The notes beneath the pieces are model-generated. The model saw nothing but the letters and a program-made list of their open reading frames with translations, was not told the DNA's origin and did no database searches. A DNA stretch of 5,020 bases from positions 1 through 5,020 of the forward strand of contig JAIYEJ010000304.1 of the NCBI GenBank assembly GCA_027487055.1, written 5' to 3'. Source of the stretch: Methylotenera sp. (GTDB taxonomy: Bacteria; Pseudomonadota; Gammaproteobacteria; Burkholderiales; Methylophilaceae). Every line of letters begins with the position of its first letter. The stretch's first letter is position 1. A program made the translations under genes and the position numbers. This document shows positions 1 to 4,800 of the stretch, piece by piece.

Positions 1-65
1 AAATGCATCTGCGCCACAATGCTGAGCTGACACATTACGCAATTAGAAACAACCTTGTAGATTAA
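1..65 (+). CDS. C-terminal end of a probable LuxR/NarL-family regulator (partial)
   Basis: The frame starting at base 3 is open from the window edge to a TAA at 63-65 and reads MHLRHNAELTHYAIRNNLVD. The pattern of Leu, His/Arg, then Asn-Ala-Glu-Leu-Thr, Tyr-Ala-Ile and a hydrophobic last turn is what is seen at the end of LuxR/NarL-type helix-turn-helix domains, where the last helix follows the DNA-recognition helix. The ATG at 3-5 is therefore probably an internal Met, not a start. If correct, this is the 3' end of a response regulator or related transcription factor that lies mostly outside the window. Whether it controls the flagellar genes cannot be told from here. The assignment rests on about 20 residues; the other two forward frames stop by base 30. 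Confidence 0.55.
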   Translation, partial: MHLRHNAELTHYAIRNNLVD

Positions 66-103
66 TTTTAGACTACTTTAATCGTTAAGTAGTCTAAAAT
101 TAA
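62..103. repeat. Perfect 17-bp inverted repeat overlapping the upstream stop codon
   Basis: Bases 62-78 are the exact reverse complement of 87-103, separated by an 8-base loop (79-86). The left arm contains the TAA stop of the upstream partial gene. Position suggests a transcription end or mRNA 3'-end stabiliser. However, the T-run lies at the 5' side of the stem and the A-run at the 3' side, the reverse of a normal intrinsic terminator, and no U-tract follows on either strand. It could equally be a binding site for a dimeric protein. The structure is certain; the function is not. Confidence 0.6.
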
Positions 104-360
104 CATCGCAGTAAACGCCACTTAACTAGCTGTAAGTAAACTGTCATATAGCAAGATTTAAGCTATTTTCCCCTCTGTATTACCTCTTTACCATCTCAAT
201 TTTTTTACTATCATAGTGATATTCTTCATTTCAAGTTGAATTGTATTTTTGCTAATCAATTTTATTAAAAAGCCTTGTTAATATTGGCTTTGCATTGATT
301 TTATTAATAAATTTTGATTGTTGAGTATTCAATTTTTTCATCAATAAAGGAGCTTGTTCC
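104..360. other. AT-rich intergenic stretch without recognisable gene
   Basis: No open frame with a start and ribosome binding site was found on either strand. The stretch is rich in A/T runs, especially around 190-345, and such sequence upstream of the promoters may act as UP-like or bendable DNA (inference). An 11-bp palindrome, TTCAAGTTGAA, lies at 230-240. A weak 5-bp hairpin at 148-166 is followed by TTTT. Neither is convincing enough to assign a role. Confidence 0.5.
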
Positions 361-387
361 TAAAGAATTAGAAATTACTGCCGACAC
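361..387 (+). promoter_or_regulatory. Candidate distal sigma-28 (FliA) promoter of fliC
   Basis: TAAAGAAT at 361-368, an 11-base spacer, and GCCGACAC at 380-387 resemble the enterobacterial FliA consensus TAAAGTTT-N11-GCCGATAA, with 6 of 8 matches in each box and the exact spacing. Transcription would start near 394, giving a leader of about 200 nt to fliC. It lies 118 bp upstream of a better match. It is weaker than the proximal promoter and may be a decayed duplicate or a chance match. Confidence 0.5.
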
Positions 388-402
388 AGTTCACATCGGG
401 CT

Positions 403-431
403 ACTTATTCGGTAAGAGACGAATGATAAGT
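403..431 (+). other. Possible hairpin at the start of the distal-promoter leader
   Basis: ACTTATTCG at 403-411 can pair with CGAATGATAAGT at 420-431, forming nine base pairs with a 3-base bulge and an 8-base loop. It would be near the 5' end of a transcript from the distal promoter and absent from the proximal one. No function is known, and AT-rich sequence forms such pairs by chance. Confidence 0.3.
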
Positions 432-478
432 TCTAAGCGAGTCAAAAGTTAGTATGTTTGAAATTTTTGAGCTAACCC

Positions 479-505
479 TAAACTTTCTGAAAAGCTTACC
501 GATAA
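479..505 (+). promoter_or_regulatory. Proximal sigma-28 (FliA) promoter of fliC
   Basis: TAAACTTT at 479-486, an 11-base spacer (487-497) and ACCGATAA at 498-505 match TAAAGTTT-N11-GCCGATAA at 7 of 8 bases in each box with exact spacing. Start of transcription is expected near 512, leaving an 80-nt leader before the flagellin ATG. FliA promoters are switched on after the hook is finished and the anti-sigma factor FlgM is exported, which is the usual control of flagellin genes. This is the strongest promoter signal in the window. Confidence 0.9.
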
Positions 506-513
506 TAGTTTAA

Positions 514-541
514 CTGCAACGCAATTCAAACTTAATTGCAG
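514..541 (+). other. Leader with two mutually exclusive small hairpins
   Basis: In the 5' leader from the proximal promoter, CTGCAA at 514-519 can pair with TTGCAG at 536-541, while GCAATT at 521-526 can pair with AATTGC at 534-539. The two pairings share bases 536-539 and exclude one another. Stems of six base pairs are weak. They are far enough from the Shine-Dalgarno at 580-585 that neither hides it directly. A palindrome, GCTTAAGC, follows at 543-550. A role in mRNA stability is possible but unproven. Confidence 0.25.
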
Positions 542-591
542 CGCTTAAGCAGTAGTTTGTTATTGAATTTAACTTATTTAGGAGATTTATC

Positions 592-1749
592 ATGGCTTCA
601 GTTATTAACACCAATGTAGCATCATTAAACACACAACGTAGCTTATCTAGCTCACAAGCTGGTTTAAACACAGCAATTCAACGTTTGTCATCTGGTATGC
701 GTATCAATAGCGCTAAAGATGACGCTGCTGGCTTATCAATTGCTTCACGTATGGATTCACAAATTCGCGGCCAACAAGTGGCTATTCGTAATGCTAACGA
801 CGGTATTTCATTAGCGCAAACTGCTGAGGGTGCGTTAGGTGCTGTTTCAGATAACTTACAACGTATTCGTGAATTGTCTATTCAAGCTTCAAATGCAACA
901 AATACACAAGTTGACCGTGACGCGTTGAACTCAGAAGTAACACAACTTAAAGCTGAGATTGAGCGTGTAGCTAACCAAACCTCATTCAACGGTACTAAAC
1001 TATTAGATGGTAGCTTCTCTGGCGCTAACTTCCAAGTAGGTGCAAACGCAACAGAAACAATCGCTGTTGGCTCTATAGTAGATGCTAACTTAGCTACTCT
1101 TGGTGGTACAGTTAACGTTGCAACTACTTCAGCTGCAGCAAGTGGTATCACTGGCTTTGCTACAGCGATTGCTGCAGGTGGTGTGACAATCAATGGTGTT
1201 GATATTGGTGCTATTAGTTCAGCAGGTAGTGCTGCTGAACGTGCTGGTCAATTAGTTAACGCAATTAACCAAGTATCTGGTCAAACTAACGTTGGCGCCA
1301 ATTATGACAATGCAACTGGTCAAATTACATTACGTAGTTCATCCGGTAACATCACTTTTGGTGGTACTGCAGATGATGCCACAGAAGCTGGTTTTACAAA
1401 TACTACTGGTACTGCAACAGCTACTGCTACCGTTGGCATTACTGGCTTAAGCGTGTCTTCATTTGCTGGAGCACAATTAGCAATTACACAAATTGACCAA
1501 GCTTTAGCTCAAGTCAATACTGCACGTGCAAACCTAGGTGCTACTCAAAACCGCTTTACATCAGTAGTTAGCAACTTGCAAAACTCTGTTGAAAACTTAT
1601 CAGCTTCTAAATCACGCATTATGGATGCTGACTTCGCAGCAGAAACAGCTAACCTAACACGTGGCCAAATCTTGCAACAAGCTGGTACAGCCATGCTAGC
1701 ACAAGCTAACTCATTGCCAAACGGTGTGTTAGCTTTGTTAAGAGGTTAA
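592..1749 (+). CDS. fliC: Flagellin, filament subunit
   Basis: This is the structural protein of the flagellar filament, exported unfolded through the flagellar type III apparatus and polymerised under the FliD cap. The 385-residue product has the conserved flagellin N-terminal D0/D1 region (about 1-145, with the RLSSG and AKDDAAGLSIA blocks) and C-terminal D1/D0 region (about 292-385, with NLTRGQILQQAG and a LANSLP-like end). Between them is a Gly/Ala/Thr-rich variable region. Residues about 196-252 (GGVTINGVDIG, then AINQVSGQTNVGANYD and ITLRSSSG) look like a Flagellin_IN module. The block LQRIRELSIQ at 89-98 corresponds to the region recognised by TLR5 in Salmonella FliC. AGGAGA at 580-585 sits 6 nt before the ATG. 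Codon choice (CGT for Arg, GGT for Gly, AAC for Asn) suits a highly expressed gene. The protein ends LLRG, one Gly beyond the usual LLR. It is preceded by sigma-28 promoters and followed by a terminator. Confidence 0.97.
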   Translation: MASVINTNVASLNTQRSLSSSQAGLNTAIQRLSSGMRINSAKDDAAGLSIASRMDSQIRGQQVAIRNANDGISLAQTAEGALGAVSDNLQRIRELSIQASNATNTQVDRDALNSEVTQLKAEIERVANQTSFNGTKLLDGSFSGANFQVGANATETIAVGSIVDANLATLGGTVNVATTSAAASGITGFATAIAAGGVTINGVDIGAISSAGSAAERAGQLVNAINQVSGQTNVGANYDNATGQITLRSSSGNITFGGTADDATEAGFTNTTGTATATATVGITGLSVSSFAGAQLAITQIDQALAQVNTARANLGATQNRFTSVVSNLQNSVENLSASKSRIMDADFAAETANLTRGQILQQAGTAMLAQANSLPNGVLALLRG

Positions 1750-1774
1750 TAGTTTTAAGTAATTTGATTCAACT

Positions 1775-1807
1775 TCCACAGGGTTATATTTAACCCTGTG
1801 GATTTTT
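1775..1807 (+). terminator. Intrinsic terminator after fliC
   Basis: Bases 1776-1786 pair perfectly with 1791-1801 (an 11-bp stem with CCACAGGG at its base and a 4-base loop), and the outer T1775-A1802 pair extends it to 12. Five T residues follow at 1803-1807. This is a standard factor-independent terminator. It lies 25 nt after the flagellin stop codon and ends just 3 nt before the flaG Shine-Dalgarno, so genes downstream must rely on read-through or on a promoter inside fliC. Confidence 0.9.
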
Positions 1808-1810
1808 GAC

Positions 1811-1816
1811 AAGGAG
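1811..1816 (+). promoter_or_regulatory. Ribosome binding site that fixes the flaG start
   Basis: AAGGAG is followed by 7 nt and the ATG at 1824. A longer in-frame reading from the TTG at 1806 would begin inside the T-tract of the terminator, upstream of this site, and is therefore rejected as the start. Confidence 0.9.
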
Positions 1817-1823
1817 TTTAATT

Positions 1824-2180
1824 ATGTTTAACTCAGGCATAGATGGAATTAGTGGCATGAACAAATCGGCTAGCGCAAATAAAACAGCGACTGGCCAAAT
1901 TGCGTTAGTGGCAACTTCAGAGTCGAAAACATTAAGTAATGTGGATTTACAGGTGGAAAAAGAGGAATTAGTTGGTGCAGTTAAAAAATTAAATGAACAT
2001 GTCGCGCCAGCATTACAAACGATAGAGTTTTTTTTGGACCAAGAATCGAAGCGCATGATTGTGAAAGTGGTTGATACTGAAACACAAAAAGTACTTAGAC
2101 AAATACCGAATGAGGAAGTCGTGGCCATGTCTAAAACACTAGACAAGCTGCAAGGCTTGGTCATCAGGCAAACTGCCTAA
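1824..2180 (+). CDS. flaG: FlaG family flagellar protein
   Basis: The product is a 118-residue protein of the FlaG family, which is commonly found between flagellin and fliD in polar-flagellated bacteria and in some species affects filament length; the exact mechanism is not established. Residues 1-45 are a low-complexity Ser/Ala/Lys/Thr-rich leader. Residues about 46-118 form the conserved domain: a helix (VGAVKKLNEHV), then FFLDQESKRMIVKVVDTET, the signature RQIPNEEVVAM at 92-102, and a final helix ending GLVIR. No signal peptide or membrane segment is seen. The start at 1824 is chosen for its AAGGAG site. A run of eight T (2028-2035) encodes Phe-Phe-Leu at 69-71 and is read in frame. A 5-bp hairpin (2166-2178) overlaps the stop codon but has no T-tract. 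fliD follows after 46 nt. Confidence 0.92.
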   Translation: MFNSGIDGISGMNKSASANKTATGQIALVATSESKTLSNVDLQVEKEELVGAVKKLNEHVAPALQTIEFFLDQESKRMIVKVVDTETQKVLRQIPNEEVVAMSKTLDKLQGLVIRQTA

Positions 2181-2226
2181 ATTGTAAATGCATAAATGTT
2201 GCTAAAAATAAAGTGAGGAATACAAA

Positions 2227-3927
2227 ATGCCGATAACATCTGCAGGAATAGGGTCAGGACTCGACGTGAATTCTATTATCACGGGCCTAATGAATGTAGA
2301 GCGGCAGCCACTGACACTTTTGGCAACTAAAAAATCGGCATTTCAAACCCAAGTATCTGCATATGGCAGCTTAAAAAGTGCGCTTTCTTCTTTTCAAACA
2401 TCAGTGAGTGCGCTTTCTAGCCCTGCAAAATTTAATGTGCAAACCGCTATTTCAGGTAATGCTGATGTATTTACCGCAACCTCAAACGGTTCAGCAGCTG
2501 TTGCAAATTATGCAGTGACTGTTAATCAATTAGCACAGCAACAAAAGCTAGGTTCAGCAGGATTTACTAATATTTCTGACCCAGTCGGTACAGGCACATT
2601 AAGTATATCTTTTGGTACTTTTACACCAGAAGTGCTGATACCACTTACGCCAAGCACATTTACACCAAACCCTAACAAAACCAATCTTAACATTACGATT
2701 AATAGTTCAAACAATAGTTTAGCAGGCCTTCGCGATGCCATTAATGCACAAAATGCAAGTGTTACAGCAAGCATTGTGAATGATGGCAGTACAAATCGTT
2801 TAGTAATCACATCAAAAGATACCGGCGAGATCAATAGCTTAAAAATTACTACAGTAGATAACGACGATAACGACAATACAAATACAGCAGGATTATCACG
2901 TTTTGCTTATGATCCAACCGCTGCTGTTGGAAGCGGAAAGAATCTAAGCTCATTGCAAGATGCTAAAAATGCACTTTTAAATATTGATGGTATTCCTGTG
3001 GTTAAGTCTAGCAACACAGTCACTGATGCGATAGAAGGCGTTACACTTAACTTACTTAAAAGCAGTAATAGTGTGAGTGTTAACCTTGGGATTGCGACAA
3101 ACCAAGATAAAATTAAAGAATCTGTCACAGCGTTTGTGGATGCATTTAATAAGCTCGATACCACAATGCGTAATTTAACTAGGTTTGGCGGCGAAGGCGG
3201 ATCATCTGGTCCGCTTTTAGGGGATTCAACTACAAGGGCAATTACCAATCAAATAAAAGGGGTTTTGTCTAAGAGTATTGAAGGGGCGGGTAGCTTAACT
3301 ACATTGAACCAACTTGGGGTTACATTTCAGCGTGATGGTAAATTAGCACTAGACGCTACTAAACTTAACAGTGCAATGAGCACTAATGTGAAGGATATTT
3401 CGGCTTTATTTGCCCCTTCAGCAAAGGCAACTGACCCCTTAATTACCTTTTCAGGCAGCACCAGCAAAACCCAATCTGGCACTTATGCAGTCACTGTCAG
3501 TCAGCTTGGAACCACTACAACAAATGCCGAAGGCACAATTAATGGCACGACTGCTACAGGCAGTACGACCAATTTAGTTGGTGCAACTGGCACCGTGGCA
3601 GAAGGCTTAAGCTTGAAAATTAATGGTGGTAGTTTGGGCGCACGCGGCACAGTGACATTTTCAATTGGCTATGCCGCGCAGTTAGATGCAGTACTCACAA
3701 ATTTATTAAGTACTGATGGTCTTTTAAATGCTAGAACCACTGGCATTGCAACCTCAATCAAACGTGTGGATGATCAATCTGCAAAAATTAGTAGCCGTTT
3801 AGCTTCGGTCGAGGCGCGCTATCGTGCACAGTACACAAGGTTAGATACTTTGTTATCCAGCATGTCGACCACCAGCAGTTTTTTAACGCAACAAATTAAA
3901 ACGTTAAACGCCAATAATGGTAGTTAA
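2227..3927 (+). CDS. fliD: Flagellar filament cap protein (hook-associated protein 2)
   Basis: FliD forms the oligomeric cap at the filament tip and lets exported flagellin subunits fold and insert. The FliD N-terminal domain is at about 1-105, starting ITSAGIGSGLDVNSIITGLM with the following heptad-like helix (VERQPLTLLATKKS). A Flagellin_IN-like segment with LAGLRDAINAQNASVTASIV is at 165-184, and the large C-terminal domain spans about 235-560, ending in the helical KRVDDQSAKISSRLASVEARYRAQYTRLD region expected to be coiled coil. At 566 residues it is about 100 longer than E. coli FliD (468). The motif YAVTVNQL (95-102) recurs as YAVTVSQL (420-427), where an insert interrupts the C-terminal domain. 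An Asp/Asn run lies at 211-217. GAGGA at 2215-2219 precedes the ATG by 7 nt. FliT, encoded downstream, is its expected chaperone. Confidence 0.96.
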   Translation: MPITSAGIGSGLDVNSIITGLMNVERQPLTLLATKKSAFQTQVSAYGSLKSALSSFQTSVSALSSPAKFNVQTAISGNADVFTATSNGSAAVANYAVTVNQLAQQQKLGSAGFTNISDPVGTGTLSISFGTFTPEVLIPLTPSTFTPNPNKTNLNITINSSNNSLAGLRDAINAQNASVTASIVNDGSTNRLVITSKDTGEINSLKITTVDNDDNDNTNTAGLSRFAYDPTAAVGSGKNLSSLQDAKNALLNIDGIPVVKSSNTVTDAIEGVTLNLLKSSNSVSVNLGIATNQDKIKESVTAFVDAFNKLDTTMRNLTRFGGEGGSSGPLLGDSTTRAITNQIKGVLSKSIEGAGSLTTLNQLGVTFQRDGKLALDATKLNSAMSTNVKDISALFAPSAKATDPLITFSGSTSKTQSGTYAVTVSQLGTTTTNAEGTINGTTATGSTTNLVGATGTVAEGLSLKINGGSLGARGTVTFSIGYAAQLDAVLTNLLSTDGLLNARTTGIATSIKRVDDQSAKISSRLASVEARYRAQYTRLDTLLSSMSTTSSFLTQQIKTLNANNGS

Positions 3928-3964
3928 CTAAAAATGTAATCAATAATAAGAGAAGGATAAGACG

Positions 3965-4456
3965 ATGTTTGGATTAAATAAAAGTGGGGCAAACGTTTAC
4001 TCACAAATGAGCATGGAAACAGGTGTGCTGGCGGCGAGTCCAAACAAGCTAACGATTATGCTGTATGAAGGCGCAATTACAGCTTGTCGAAGTGCAATTG
4101 ACCATATGCAGCACAAAGATATTCAGCATAAAGGTGAAATGCTTTCTAAAGCGATATTGATTATTGAAAGTGGTTTACGTTTAAGTCTAGACAAAAAAGT
4201 AGGCGGAGAAATTGCAGAAAGTTTAGATAATCTTTATGCATATATGAGTCATAGACTCACTGTTGCTAATATTCGCAATCAACCAGAGATGGTGAACGAA
4301 GTTATTAAGCTGCTAATTGAGTTGAAAAGCGCTTGGGAAGCGATAGGCGAAGATCAAATAAAGCCTGCAACGATATCTGAAGTGACTAAGCCTTTGCTTT
4401 CAAGCCAAAGTTCATTGTCAGCTAATAAGCATATTGCGCATTATGTGGGAGCATAA
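3965..4456 (+). CDS. fliS: Flagellin export chaperone FliS
   Basis: FliS is a cytosolic helical chaperone that binds the C-terminal end of flagellin, keeps it from polymerising early and delivers it to the export gate. Family features visible are the N-terminal YSQMSMETGVLAASPNKLTI segment (12-31), MLYEGAI (32-38), the central IIESGLRLSLDKKVGGEIAE block (66-85), LYAYMSHRLTVANI (90-103) and the helix ending SAWEAI (122-127). The length of 163 exceeds the usual 125-145; the extra part is a Ser/Lys-rich tail from about residue 132, which looks disordered. AGAAGGA at 3951-3957 precedes the ATG by 7 nt. fliD ends 37 nt upstream. The ribosome binding site of fliT lies inside the last codons of fliS, so the two are probably translationally coupled. 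Confidence 0.95.
   Translation: MFGLNKSGANVYSQMSMETGVLAASPNKLTIMLYEGAITACRSAIDHMQHKDIQHKGEMLSKAILIIESGLRLSLDKKVGGEIAESLDNLYAYMSHRLTVANIRNQPEMVNEVIKLLIELKSAWEAIGEDQIKPATISEVTKPLLSSQSSLSANKHIAHYVGA
4447..4451 (+). promoter_or_regulatory. Ribosome binding site that fixes the fliT start
   Basis: GGGAG lies within the last codons of fliS, 9 nt before the ATG at 4461. The earlier in-frame TTG at 4434 and ATG at 4443 have no Shine-Dalgarno and would overlap fliS, so 4461 is preferred. Confidence 0.75.
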
Positions 4457-4460
4457 ACCT

Positions 4461-4784
4461 ATGGCTTATCAAAATACAATGCACATTTACGAGGCTATAG
4501 AGTCGTTAAGTGAACAGATGCTTGTTGCAGCACAAAAAGAAGATTGGGATAAATTGGTGGAGCTTGAAAGTAGCTGTGCGCAGTATGTACAACAGCTAAA
4601 GTATTATCAAAATGTGTTACCACTTTCAAAAGATCTACAAGAACAAAAAAAATCTAGCATTCAGCGTATTTTAGCTAATGATAGCCAAATTCGTGATCTA
4701 GTCTCGCCACAAATGGCATCATTAAGTGCTTTAATCAGCAGTACTCAAAACGGTAAAAAGCTATCTAGCAAGTATAACGAATGA
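4461..4784 (+). CDS. fliT: Flagellar protein FliT, FliD export chaperone
   Basis: The product is a 107-residue, almost wholly helical, soluble protein with the pattern of betaproteobacterial FliT: IYEAIESLSEQMLVAAQKEDWDKL near the start (9-32), LESSCAQYV (35-43), then ILANDSQIRDLVSPQM (70-85) and a basic tail (KKLSSKY). In enterobacteria FliT binds the C-terminus of FliD for export and, when free, acts against the FlhDC regulator; only the first role is assumed here. It starts 4 nt after the fliS stop with its ribosome binding site inside fliS, fitting tight co-translation. A start at the next Met (residue 7) cannot be fully excluded. A run of eight A (4645-4652) encodes part of QKK at 62-64. 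The probable fliK-like gene begins 16 nt further on. Confidence 0.88.
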   Translation: MAYQNTMHIYEAIESLSEQMLVAAQKEDWDKLVELESSCAQYVQQLKYYQNVLPLSKDLQEQKKSSIQRILANDSQIRDLVSPQMASLSALISSTQNGKKLSSKYNE

Positions 4785-4800
4785 CCTAAAAGAAACAGCC

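Noticed and set aside
148..169. Small hairpin followed by TTTT as a terminator of the upstream gene
   Set aside because: The stem is only 5 bp with a 9-base loop and little GC, too weak to call.
284..297. Sigma-54 promoter-like TTGGC...TTGC
   Set aside because: The GG and GC elements are only 4 bases apart instead of about 10.
236..308. Sigma-70 promoter (TTGAAT or TTGTTA with AT-rich -10 candidates)
   Set aside because: Spacing or -10 matches are poor, and such matches are expected by chance in AT-rich DNA.
882..1193. Open frame of 103 codons on the - strand inside fliC
   Set aside because: It lies wholly antisense to a clear flagellin gene, has no recognisable domain or ribosome binding site, and its composition mirrors fliC codons.
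1806..1823. TTG start at 1806 for flaG
   Set aside because: It would lie inside the terminator T-tract and upstream of the AAGGAG site, which clearly serves the ATG at 1824.
1790..2164. Open frame of 124 codons on the - strand across flaG
   Set aside because: It is antisense to flaG and includes part of the terminator stem; no family resemblance was seen.
2166..2178. Hairpin AGGCA/TGCCT at the end of flaG as a terminator
   Set aside because: It is 5 bp without a following T-tract, and fliD follows closely as an operon partner.
2185..2210. Sigma-28 promoter in the flaG-fliD gap
   Set aside because: TAAATGCA has no GCCGATAA-like box at the required 11-base distance.
2526..3248. Two - strand open frames (2526-2876 and 2907-3248) inside fliD
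   Set aside because: Both are antisense shadows of a well-conserved fliD reading frame, without start signals.
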